Shown here: positions 1-6,230 of the stretch, piece by piece
How the letters are laid out: each line of letters opens with the position of its first letter
How positions within the stretch are numbered: position 1 is the first letter of the stretch
Assembly (NCBI GenBank): GCA_031287975.1
Contig: JAITSF010000048.1
Coordinates: 1 to 11,324 of the forward strand
Origin: Candidatus Nomurabacteria bacterium
GTDB taxonomy: Bacteria; Patescibacteriota; Saccharimonadia; Saccharimonadales; Saccharimonadaceae
Length of the DNA: 11,324 nt
Reading direction: 5' to 3'
Translations under genes and position numbers: made by a program
The notes under the pieces: generated by a model
The model's database searches: none
Seen by the model: only the letters and a program-made list of their open reading frames with translations
Told to the model about the DNA's origin: nothing

Positions 1-61
1 CGCGCAACTTTTCATATTCGAGTTTAAGTTTTTTGATACTGCTGATTCGTTCCTTGTTCAT
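1..61 (-). CDS. N-terminus of unrecognised protein (partial)
   Basis: An ATG at 61-59 on the minus strand opens a reading frame that runs off the left edge of the window. Only about 20 residues are visible, beginning MNKERISSIKKLKLEYEKL, rich in Lys, Glu and Leu and likely helical. The start is supported by a Shine-Dalgarno-like AAAGGAAA about 11 bases upstream and by a strong promoter at 87-116. Too little is present to name a family. Confidence 0.6.
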   Translation of the reverse strand, partial: MNKERISSIKKLKLEYEKLR

Positions 62-86
62 GGTAAATGGTTTCCTTTCTCGAAAG

Positions 87-116
87 ATTGTATCACAATT
101 CATATTAAAAAGTCAA
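87..116 (-). promoter_or_regulatory. Sigma70-type promoter for the left-edge gene
   Basis: On the minus strand there is a -35 TTGACT (116-111), an 18-base spacer, and an extended -10 TGA-TACAAT whose hexamer is 92-87. Transcription should start near position 80, giving a leader of about 20 bases that contains the Shine-Dalgarno. The promoter lies between the IS-like element and the gene, so the gene need not depend on read-through from the transposase. Confidence 0.75.
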
Positions 117-145
117 TACAGCGTGAATTATCGCGATTTTTCAAT

Positions 146-1198
146 TGTAGGTTCAACATACATCTCGGAATCCCCCCTTCCCATGCTTCCTCAAATACTC
201 CATCGGCGATAAATAGCCCAGTGGTCTCATCGGTCGGTGATTGGTCCTACTCTGGTGGTATTTTAAGCGTCTCTTGAAGTCATCTAGCTCTGTAAATGGT
301 TTGTTCAGACGAATTACTTCAGAATAGAATAATCTCTGGTCTTCACGGTGGGATCGTTCGACTTTACCGTTATGTTTAGGGGTATGCGGCTTAATGTATT
401 TGAGGCGGACATTTAGCTGCTTTGCCGCAAGCTCAAAGGCACTCAGATTACGGTCATCCTTAGCTAGTAGTCGTTTAGTAAACTCCGTACCATTGTCGGT
501 TTGGACGCATTCTACCACTATAGAGTGAGCCTTATAGAAAGAAACTACGACTTTTAGGAATTGACTAGAGCTATAGGTATTATGCTCATCATAACCCTCT
601 AATATGCGCAACCTGGAATACTCGTCAATGGCTGTATATTGGTAAAACTTGGTATAGGGCGCGACTGCTAGCAGCTTAGGGCTTAAACACTCCATCGGGA
701 CGTATTTAACGTCAATTTGGACACGTTCACCAGCATGAGTCATTAGCTGGTAAGGTTTAGGTTGACAGGTCGGTGAGGGGCGACTGTTTGGGCTAGTAGG
801 CAGGTTGAGTCGTTTGAGACTTTTAGATAGACCAGCTACAGTGCGTTTGTAGCCTCTAGTTCGTAATTTAAGCCACAGGTCAGTTAGTCCAATGTTGTGG
901 TTTCTACGGCGCAGGTTTCTAATCCAGACTAGCTCTTCATCGGTATGTTGGTTGGGGTGGCTGTGTGGTCGCCTAGACTGGTCTCTTAAGGACTCAAGGC
1001 TTCTACCGCCTTCATACCATCTAGCCCGCCAAAAGTAGATATATGATGGGTATTCGTTATATTTCCGACTGGCTTTTTTAACACCGTGTTTCTCGGTATA
1101 TTTTAATAAGCTCTCACGATAACGCATAGCTTGAGTTATACTAGGCATTAGTAGCTCCCTTCTTTGGTATTAGTTGCTGTTCCAACTATAACTATACA
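146..1198 (-). mobile_element. Probable IS481-like insertion sequence, ends uncertain
   Basis: The intact transposase is flanked by weakly matching ends. The right end read inwards begins TGTATAGTTATAGTTGGAAC (1198-1179), and the left end read inwards begins TGTAGGTTCAACA (146-158). Both start TGTA and share an AG..T...AACA core, but only with a gap and mismatches, so the boundaries are tentative. No target-site duplication is evident at exactly these points. A 9/10 direct repeat (TACAGCGTGA at 117-126, TACAGCTTGA at 1195-1204) could mean that the left boundary lies nearer 127. Confidence 0.4.
153..1148 (-). CDS. IS481-like DDE transposase
   Basis: A 331-residue transposase of the retroviral-integrase superfamily, expected to cut and join DNA ends of its own insertion sequence. 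Residues 1-110 form an HTH-type DNA-binding region rich in Arg and Lys. The catalytic core follows: D146 in the QIDVKY motif, D218 in QTDNGTEF, and E264 in HNGKVERSH. The D218-E264 spacing is about 45 residues, longer than the usual 35, with extra residues around 227-236. The tail (GYLSPMEYL) is typical of IS481 proteins. A purine-rich AGGGAG precedes the ATG. The frame is uninterrupted, so the enzyme looks intact. The IS481 family is the best fit; an IS3-like ORFB is less likely because the N-terminal HTH is fused in the same frame. Confidence 0.88.
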   Translation of the reverse strand: MPSITQAMRYRESLLKYTEKHGVKKASRKYNEYPSYIYFWRARWYEGGRSLESLRDQSRRPHSHPNQHTDEELVWIRNLRRRNHNIGLTDLWLKLRTRGYKRTVAGLSKSLKRLNLPTSPNSRPSPTCQPKPYQLMTHAGERVQIDVKYVPMECLSPKLLAVAPYTKFYQYTAIDEYSRLRILEGYDEHNTYSSSQFLKVVVSFYKAHSIVVECVQTDNGTEFTKRLLAKDDRNLSAFELAAKQLNVRLKYIKPHTPKHNGKVERSHREDQRLFYSEVIRLNKPFTELDDFKRRLKYHQSRTNHRPMRPLGYLSPMEYLRKHGKGGFRDVC

Positions 1199-1310
1199 GC
1201 TTGAGAGGGGCTACTTTTTATTAGATGTGATTTTTTAGGTATTATCTTACCTGTTTGGTTGTGGGGGATTCTGGGATGTATGTTTAGCTTACACTTATAC
1301 AAGTTTGTTG

Positions 1311-1342
1311 GAAAATCTCCCTCTTGCAAACTGGGAATTTTC
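1311..1342. repeat. Imperfect inverted repeat around the rpsO -35 box
   Basis: GAAAATCTCCC at 1311-1321 faces GGGAATTTTC at 1333-1342. The arms match except for a bulged base and enclose the candidate -35 TTGCAA. This could be an operator for a dimeric regulator. Chance is also possible in this short AT-rich stretch. Confidence 0.35.
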
Positions 1343-1351
1343 TGGTACAAT
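1324..1351 (+). promoter_or_regulatory. rpsO promoter
   Basis: A -35-like TTGCAA (1324-1329) is followed after 16 bases by an extended -10 TGG-TACAAT (hexamer 1346-1351). Only eight bases separate the -10 from the rpsO ATG, so the transcript is predicted to be leaderless or to have a leader of a few bases. Confidence 0.7.
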
Positions 1352-1359
1352 GGCTTAAT

Positions 1360-1626
1360 ATGATTAGTAAAGACAATAAATTGCAAGCTGTGAAGAAAAC
1401 TCAGCGCCGGCCGGACGATGTCGGTTCGCCGGAAGCCCAAGTGGCGATTTTAACAGCGCGGATTACCGAAATCACCGAGCATCTAAAGTCCAACAAGCAC
1501 GACCACATGGGGCGGCGTGGGTTGATCCAGATGGTCGGGCGACGCAAGAAATTGCTGAAAAATCTCGAAAAAAATAATTTTGAGGTTTATAAAAAAGTTA
1601 TCGAAACGCTGGGTTTACGCAAATAA
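1360..1626 (+). CDS. rpsO: 30S ribosomal protein S15
   Basis: An 88-residue S15, matching the usual 88-89. S15 binds the central domain of 16S rRNA and helps nucleate the platform of the small subunit. Family signatures are clear: the GSPEAQVAILTARI segment, the HxxDHMGRRGL loop that contacts rRNA, and the basic GRRKKLLKNL helix near the C-terminus. The frame extends upstream to a TTG at 1324, but that would overlap the promoter; ATG 1360 gives the standard N-terminus. No Shine-Dalgarno is present because the -10 box ends eight bases before the ATG. ftsK follows after 95 bases with its own promoter. Confidence 0.96.
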   Translation: MISKDNKLQAVKKTQRRPDDVGSPEAQVAILTARITEITEHLKSNKHDHMGRRGLIQMVGRRKKLLKNLEKNNFEVYKKVIETLGLRK

Positions 1627-1651
1627 CGCAGGCATTGCTGGCAGTGTCCAC

Positions 1652-1680
1652 TTGACAGAACGCAAAATCTGTGATACAAT
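1652..1680 (+). promoter_or_regulatory. Upstream ftsK promoter
   Basis: A consensus -35 TTGACA (1652-1657), a 17-base spacer and an extended -10 TGA-TACAAT (hexamer 1675-1680) form the best canonical promoter in the window. It would start transcription near 1687, giving a leader of about 35 bases without an obvious Shine-Dalgarno. Confidence 0.8.
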
Positions 1681-1706
1681 AAAGATATAGCATAATTTTA
1701 ATAACA

Positions 1707-1715
1707 GGGTATAAT
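1707..1715 (+). promoter_or_regulatory. Second -10 box directly before ftsK
   Basis: GGG-TATAAT places a perfect -10 hexamer (1710-1715) six bases before the ftsK ATG at 1722. No matching -35 is seen. It repeats the geometry found at rpsO, ychF and others, and would give a leaderless ftsK mRNA in addition to the longer one from 1652-1680. Confidence 0.5.
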
Positions 1716-1721
1716 AAATAT

Positions 1722-3920
1722 ATGACAAAAAAGAGAGGGCCGGGTCGACCGAAAGGCTCGGGCAAGAAGAAAAGCGCGCAGAAAGCCAAACATGCTGTGC
1801 CGGTCGGTTTTTGGCGGCAGGTCGGGGCGGTTTTTTTGGTGGTTTTTGTGTTGGTGGTATATTTGGGCTTGTTGGGCTTAGGTGGAGTTTTTCCGGTTGG
1901 GCTGGCTGGGGCGCTGTTGTGGCTGATTGGTTGGGCGGCGTGGGTTTTGCCGCTGCTTCTGGTTTGGCAGGCGGTGGCGATTTTCCAGACAGAAGACAAC
2001 CGCGTGCCGCTGGTAACTTGGTTTGCGGTGGCGTTGTTCGCGTGGTTTACGGCTGGTTTGTTCCAGCTGCTGTTGACTAATCCGAACCAGTTGTTGGCGT
2101 CGGTCGAGCCGCTGGGCGGGCAGGGTGGCGGGCTGTTGGGTTGGGCGCTGGACGCTAAAATTTTTGCCGGTATGTTCGACGCGCCAGTTTTGGGGTTGAT
2201 ATTATTTGTGCTGTGTTTGGTGCTGTTGCTGTATGTTTTAGCCAGAGAGCCGTCGGTGCTGTTTGGTTGGCTGAAACGTCTGTTTGGCAAGTCCGACGAC
2301 AAAGAAATCGCCGCCGAGAAAACCAACAAAGAAATTGCTCAGAAAGCCGCTGTGGCCGACGAGCCGGCAGTAGCTGGTAAAATTGTGCGTAGCGACACCA
2401 GCAAAAAGCCGTTGGTCGAGCCGAAAATCGACGCGGCGCTGACATCAAAAAGCGATCCGGACTGGAAATTTCCTGGGCTTAACTTGTTGGAAAGAAACGC
2501 CGCTTCGGCCGATCCTGGCGACTACGAAAAGAACGGTCAAACTATTATCAACACTCTAGCGATGTTCGATATTCCGGTGGTGGGCGATGTCAGCGCCAAT
2601 GTCGGGCCGCGTATTACGCAATATACTTTTCTGGTTAAATCCGGCACAAAGCTTCGCAAAATTGTGTCGTTGGATGACGAGCTAAAGTCGGCACTCAGGG
2701 CGGAGAAAATCCGGATCGAAGCGCCGATTCCGGGTCGGCAGGAAGTTGGGATTGAAGTGCCGAACGTGCGGACGGCCGACGTTCGGCTGTATGGTATGTT
2801 TAACGAGCCGAAGTGGCAGAAGAACGACGGCGAGCTGATGTTTGCGGTTGGGCGCGATACTTCAAATAATCCGGTGTTTGCGGATTTGGCGGAAATGCCG
2901 CACCTTTTGATAGCTGGGCAAACGAAATCTGGTAAATCTGTTATGGTCAACGCGCTGCTGACAAGTTTGCTCTACAGCAAAAAGCCCAGCGAGCTGAAAC
3001 TTATTATGGTCGATCCGAAAACTGTTGAACTGGTGCGCTACAAGGATATTCCGCATTTGTTAACACCGATTATTTCCGACAGTTCGACCGATCCCAGCAC
3101 CACTATCAAGGCATTGACGTGGGCGGTTGTCGAAATGGATCGGCGCTACAAGTCGCTGAGCGAGGAGATGGTTACGAATATCAAAGAATACAACGACAAA
3201 GTTGAGGCCGTCAAAGCCAGCGACGATGATGATGAACAGCCGCGCAAAATGCCGTATGTGGTAATTGTGGTGGACGAAATGGCGGATTTGATGATGAGTG
3301 CCGGTAAGGAAGTCGAGAAGCTAATTATTCGTCTGGCACAGAAAGGTCGGGCGGCTGGGGTGCATTTGGTTTTGGCGACTCAAAGTCCACGCAAGGAAAT
3401 TGTAACGGGGCTGATTAAAGCCAACATTCCGGCCAAAATTGCTTTTGCGGTTAATAATTATACTGAGTCGGTTATTATTATGGGTTCTAATGGGGCGGAG
3501 AAGTTGCTTGGCAAGGGCGATATGTTACTGCTGACTTCGGACAGTCCAGCGCCGAAACGGATTCAGGGCGCTTTGGTTGACAACGGCGAAGTTAATAAAG
3601 TTTGCAGTTTTGTGCGGATTGAAAATCGTCCGGTCGAGTATGATCCGGAAATTTTGGCGACCAATGTCCAGTCGAGCGGTCGCGGCGGGGTGGTTTTGGG
3701 CGGCGGCGATGACGCGCTGGATCCGCTGTTTAACGAAGTGGCGCAGTTTGCGATTGAAAACGGCGAATTGTCGGGTTCGAATATCGTTACGAACTTCCAA
3801 GTTGGCTATGGTCGGTCGGCACGGATTTTGAGCCAGCTCGAAAAGCGCGGTGTGGTTGGGGCGAAAAACGGCACTAAACCGCGCGAAGTTTTGGTGTCAA
3901 CGCTTGACGAACTGGAATAA
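1722..3920 (+). CDS. ftsK: DNA translocase FtsK
   Basis: A 732-residue septal DNA pump that moves chromosome DNA during division and, in known systems, activates Xer recombination at dif. A basic cytoplasmic tail (residues 1-26, with an AT-hook-like GRPKGSGKKK) precedes about four membrane helices between residues 30 and 170. A short linker of roughly 100 residues leads to the RecA-like motor: Walker A GQTKSGKS (399-406), Walker B with D518 and E519, then the KGRAAGVHLVLATQ and GLIKANIPAKIAF segments. A winged-helix gamma domain closes the protein (about 665-730, GYGRSARILSQLEKRGVVG). The length resembles SpoIIIE/SftA-type proteins and lacks the long linker of E. coli FtsK. Walker A has Lys402 where Gly is usual. 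A Xer-type recombinase lies at 8034-8939. Confidence 0.95.
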   Translation: MTKKRGPGRPKGSGKKKSAQKAKHAVPVGFWRQVGAVFLVVFVLVVYLGLLGLGGVFPVGLAGALLWLIGWAAWVLPLLLVWQAVAIFQTEDNRVPLVTWFAVALFAWFTAGLFQLLLTNPNQLLASVEPLGGQGGGLLGWALDAKIFAGMFDAPVLGLILFVLCLVLLLYVLAREPSVLFGWLKRLFGKSDDKEIAAEKTNKEIAQKAAVADEPAVAGKIVRSDTSKKPLVEPKIDAALTSKSDPDWKFPGLNLLERNAASADPGDYEKNGQTIINTLAMFDIPVVGDVSANVGPRITQYTFLVKSGTKLRKIVSLDDELKSALRAEKIRIEAPIPGRQEVGIEVPNVRTADVRLYGMFNEPKWQKNDGELMFAVGRDTSNNPVFADLAEMPHLLIAGQTKSGKSVMVNALLTSLLYSKKPSELKLIMVDPKTVELVRYKDIPHLLTPIISDSSTDPSTTIKALTWAVVEMDRRYKSLSEEMVTNIKEYNDKVEAVKASDDDDEQPRKMPYVVIVVDEMADLMMSAGKEVEKLIIRLAQKGRAAGVHLVLATQSPRKEIVTGLIKANIPAKIAFAVNNYTESVIIMGSNGAEKLLGKGDMLLLTSDSPAPKRIQGALVDNGEVNKVCSFVRIENRPVEYDPEILATNVQSSGRGGVVLGGGDDALDPLFNEVAQFAIENGELSGSNIVTNFQVGYGRSARILSQLEKRGVVGAKNGTKPREVLVSTLDELE

Positions 3921-3990
3921 ATCAGTTACAATTGTTTCGATACAAACTCAGCGAATTTGCAATAGATTTCGCTATAACCAAAGGAGTAAA

Positions 3991-4356
3991 GTGAAGGAAT
4001 ACGAATTAGTTGTTTTATATCATCCCGACTTAGAGGTTGATATGAAGTCCGCTGCTGATAAAGTAGCGAAAATTATTAGCTCAGCCAAAGGCGAGATCGC
4101 CAACGAGGACGATTGGGGTCGGCGGCGGTTGGCCTATCCAATTAAAAAGCAGGATTTCGCGATTTATCGGGTTTATAACCTGCAGTTGCCGGCGGCAGCG
4201 CCGAAGATTATTAACGACACGCTAAATATTACGGACGAGGTGCTGCGGTTTTTGCTGGTTAGCGTGGACGCTAAAATAAAAGCTTTGATCGAAGAAGACA
4301 AAAAACGAGAATCAAAGGGCGCGGACAATAGCAACGAAACTAAAGAGGAGGAGTAA
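3991..4356 (+). CDS. rpsF: 30S ribosomal protein S6
   Basis: A 121-residue S6, which pairs with S18 on the platform of the 30S subunit. The N-terminus (KEYELVVLYHPDL) and the segment EDDWGRRRLAYPIKKQDFAIYRVYN are hallmarks of the family. The tail after about residue 100 is charged (KKRESKGADNSNETKEEE), as is common. The start is GTG at 3991, chosen because AAAGGAG stands at the right distance and because it gives the canonical N-terminus; the frame remains open upstream to 3850 inside ftsK. The 70 bases after ftsK hold no convincing promoter, so read-through from ftsK is possible. ssb follows after one base, and the ssb Shine-Dalgarno lies inside the S6 tail codons. Confidence 0.95.
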   Translation: MKEYELVVLYHPDLEVDMKSAADKVAKIISSAKGEIANEDDWGRRRLAYPIKKQDFAIYRVYNLQLPAAAPKIINDTLNITDEVLRFLLVSVDAKIKALIEEDKKRESKGADNSNETKEEE

Positions 4357-4357
4357 A

Positions 4358-4786
4358 ATGGCATATAATCGAGTTGTACTACTAGGGAATTTGACGCGCG
4401 ATCCGGAAACCCGCATGGCGGGTTCGGGTTCGGTAACGAGTTTTTCGGTGGCTGTCAATGATACGTGGGTTGATAAAAACGGCCAAAAACAGGAGCGAGT
4501 GAACTTTATCGAGTGCGAAGCGTGGGGCGCGCGCGGCGAAACTATCGCTAAATATTTCACAAAAGGTCGGCAGATTTTGGTCGAGGGTTCGCTCCGTCAA
4601 GATACTTGGGACGACAAAGACACCGGTAAAAAACGCAGCGCTATTAAAGTTAATGTTGACGCTTTCAGTTTTGTTAATGACGGCAAGGGCGGCGGCAGCT
4701 CGGTGGCAGCGGCTCAACCGACTGATGACACGGTCGTAACCGATGTGCCAGAGGGCGAAGTTGATTTAAGCGAGATACCGTTTTAG
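4358..4786 (+). CDS. ssb: Single-stranded DNA-binding protein
   Basis: A 142-residue SSB that coats single-stranded DNA in replication, repair and recombination, normally as a tetramer. The OB fold spans about residues 1-108: [17 protein letters not shown] at the start, NFIECEAWG in the middle, then [11 protein letters not shown] short Gly/Ser/Ala-rich linker leads to the acidic tip ending EIPF, the peptide that recruits partner proteins in other bacteria. A perfect AGGAGG precedes the ATG. The order rpsF-ssb-rpsR is conserved across many bacteria and couples SSB supply to ribosome synthesis. Confidence 0.96.
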   Translation: MAYNRVVLLGNLTRDPETRMAGSGSVTSFSVAVNDTWVDKNGQKQERVNFIECEAWGARGETIAKYFTKGRQILVEGSLRQDTWDDKDTGKKRSAIKVNVDAFSFVNDGKGGGSSVAAAQPTDDTVVTDVPEGEVDLSEIPF

Positions 4787-4796
4787 AAAGGAAATT

Positions 4797-4991
4797 ATGA
4801 TAAAAAGACGACAAAACCAGCCGAAATATTTTGATTACAAAGACGAAAAACTGTTGCGTCGCTATATCGACAGCTACGGTCAAATTGAAACGCGCGCCAA
4901 AACCGGCTTAAGCGCTAAAATGCAACGCCAACTTTCTGTCGCTGTTAAGCGCGCGCGGCATATTGCGCTGTTGCCGTTTGTGGCGGGGTAG
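4797..4991 (+). CDS. rpsR: 30S ribosomal protein S18
   Basis: A 64-residue S18, somewhat short for the family (about 75) because the N-terminal basic extension is small. It binds S6 on the 30S platform. The core [17 protein letters not shown], the [11 protein letters not shown] motif and the final [12 protein letters not shown] are diagnostic. AGAAAGGAAA precedes the ATG and overlaps the end of ssb by part of its length. The gap to efp is only two bases. No rplI (L9) gene follows, although it neighbours rpsR in many other bacteria. Confidence 0.95.
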   Translation: MIKRRQNQPKYFDYKDEKLLRRYIDSYGQIETRAKTGLSAKMQRQLSVAVKRARHIALLPFVAG

Positions 4992-4993
4992 TT

Positions 4994-5551
4994 ATGTTTG
5001 GTGCGACTGATTTGAAAAAAGGCGCGGTTGTCCAACTGGACGGTCAGCCTTATCGTGTTGTCGAATATTCCCAAAAAGTTATGGGGCGGGGCGGTTCGAT
5101 TGTCAATGTTAAGCTGAAGAATTTAATCAGCGGCGCGCTGCTGCCGAGAACTTTCAAGGGTCAAGACAAAATCGAGCCAGCCGAAGTGGTTAATCAAACC
5201 GCTCAATATCTTTATGCTGACGACAACCTACATTTTATGAACCCGACAACTTTCGAGCAATTTGAAGTGCCGGTTGATATCGCCGAAGATGTGCCAAAGT
5301 ATATTAAAGAGGGCGATACGGTTCAACTGCAGTTTTTTAACGGCCGAGTTATCAACGTCGAGCTGCCGGTCAGCGTGTCGCTGGCGGTGGCTTATACTGA
5401 AAATGTTGTTAAAGGCGATACGGCTTCGAGCGTTCTGAAAGATGCCCAGCTCGACACCGGAATCACTGTTAAAGTGCCGGCTTTTATCAAAACCAGCGAT
5501 GTGATTAAAGTCGATACGCGCGATGGGACTTATATTGAGCGCGAGAAATAG
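4994..5551 (+). CDS. efp: Translation elongation factor P
   Basis: A 185-residue EF-P, the usual length, which relieves ribosome stalling at polyproline. Three beta-barrel domains are recognisable: an N-terminal KOW-like domain (about 1-64), a central OB domain (YLYADDNLHFMNPTTFEQFEV) and a C-terminal OB domain ending KVDTRDGTYIERE. The tip loop that reaches the P-site tRNA reads MGRGGS, placing Arg32 where E. coli has the lysylated Lys34. Arg32 forms are known from Thermus (GRGG) and from EarP-rhamnosylated proteins, so modification here is uncertain. The ATG follows the rpsR stop by two bases, and a G-rich stretch at the rpsR end may serve as ribosome-binding site. Confidence 0.95.
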   Translation: MFGATDLKKGAVVQLDGQPYRVVEYSQKVMGRGGSIVNVKLKNLISGALLPRTFKGQDKIEPAEVVNQTAQYLYADDNLHFMNPTTFEQFEVPVDIAEDVPKYIKEGDTVQLQFFNGRVINVELPVSVSLAVAYTENVVKGDTASSVLKDAQLDTGITVKVPAFIKTSDVIKVDTRDGTYIEREK

Positions 5552-5558
5552 TTTTGCG

Positions 5559-6230
5559 ATGAAAAGTTCTTCAGGTAAAAACTCGGCGAAGTTTCAGCCG
5601 GACGATAATCAGTTGCGGACATATGTGTCGCGGGCGGGTCTGAAGTTGGCTGGTGTGGCGGGGAAGTTTGGTTTGGATTTCGCCGGCAAGGTGGTTTTAG
5701 ATATTGGCTCGTCGACCGGCGGGTTTACAGATTTTGCTTTGCGGAGCGGGGCAGCGAAAGTTATCGCGGTTGATGTTGGTACTAACCAACTCCACGTGTC
5801 GCTTCGGGGCAATCCGAAAGTTGAGCTTTATGAAAAAACTGATATTCGCGATGTGGCGGCTGTTTCTGCGCCTATTACTGTTGCGGTGGCGCGCGCGACG
5901 GTGAAGCCAAAAATTATTGTTCAAAAACCCGCCGTTATTTTGATTGACGTGAGTTTTATATCAATTCGTGAGATTTTATTGCATGTCGCACAATATTTTG
6001 CCACCCCTGATACGGAGATTGTGGCTATGGTCAAACCGCAGTTTGAGGCCGGCGCTAAACTTAAAAACGCCGGTGTTATTAAAAATGACACCGTCCGTCG
6101 CCAGATTCTGAAAGATTTCGAGTTCTGGGCTAAAAAACATTTTGTTATCCGACAAAAAGTCGACAGCCCAGTCGCTGGCGCGCATGGCAACCGCGAGCGG
6201 TTTTATTTGCTTATGAAAGCTAAACGTTGA
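5559..6230 (+). CDS. TlyA-like rRNA 2'-O-methyltransferase lacking the S4 domain
   Basis: A 223-residue Rossmann-fold SAM methyltransferase of the TlyA/FtsJ type. The SAM-binding motif LDIGSSTGGFTD lies at 47-58. A K-D-K-E catalytic tetrad can be placed at K29 (SRAGLKL), D130 (LIDVSF), K159 (MVKPQFE) and E213 (GNRERFYLL). TlyA of mycobacteria methylates C1409 of 16S and C1920 of 23S rRNA. Those proteins begin with an S4 RNA-binding domain of about 60 residues, absent here: only about 20 unrelated residues precede YVSRAGLKL. An extra loop occurs around 103-126. I chose ATG 5559, seven bases after efp; ATG 5523, overlapping efp, would add only 12 residues. The 3' end overlaps ychF tail to tail by 11 bases. 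Confidence 0.87.
   Translation: MKSSSGKNSAKFQPDDNQLRTYVSRAGLKLAGVAGKFGLDFAGKVVLDIGSSTGGFTDFALRSGAAKVIAVDVGTNQLHVSLRGNPKVELYEKTDIRDVAAVSAPITVAVARATVKPKIIVQKPAVILIDVSFISIREILLHVAQYFATPDTEIVAMVKPQFEAGAKLKNAGVIKNDTVRRQILKDFEFWAKKHFVIRQKVDSPVAGAHGNRERFYLLMKAKR

Noticed and set aside
1192..1440. 82-codon minus-strand frame across the gap before rpsO
   Set aside because: It runs antisense into rpsO, has no ribosome-binding site and its sequence shows no domain. The region is better explained by the IS end and rpsO promoter.
1660..1722. Possible dif site in AT-rich rpsO-ftsK gap
   Set aside because: GCATAA occurs, but there is no matching second arm at the 6-base spacing of dif; the AT-rich bases are explained by -10 boxes.
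1598..2329. 243-codon minus-strand frame opposite ftsK
   Set aside because: It is antisense to the conserved FtsK membrane region; its Asn/Pro/Thr-rich composition is the usual shadow of a hydrophobic gene.
3921..3990. Promoter or terminator between ftsK and rpsF
   Set aside because: TATAAC at 3973-3978 lacks TGn and a -35, and would start transcription past the Shine-Dalgarno. Hairpins there have only four or five pairs.
5523..5558. Upstream ATG for the methyltransferase overlapping efp
   Set aside because: It adds 12 residues without homology and lacks a ribosome-binding site; it also cannot supply the missing S4 domain. It remains a minor alternative.
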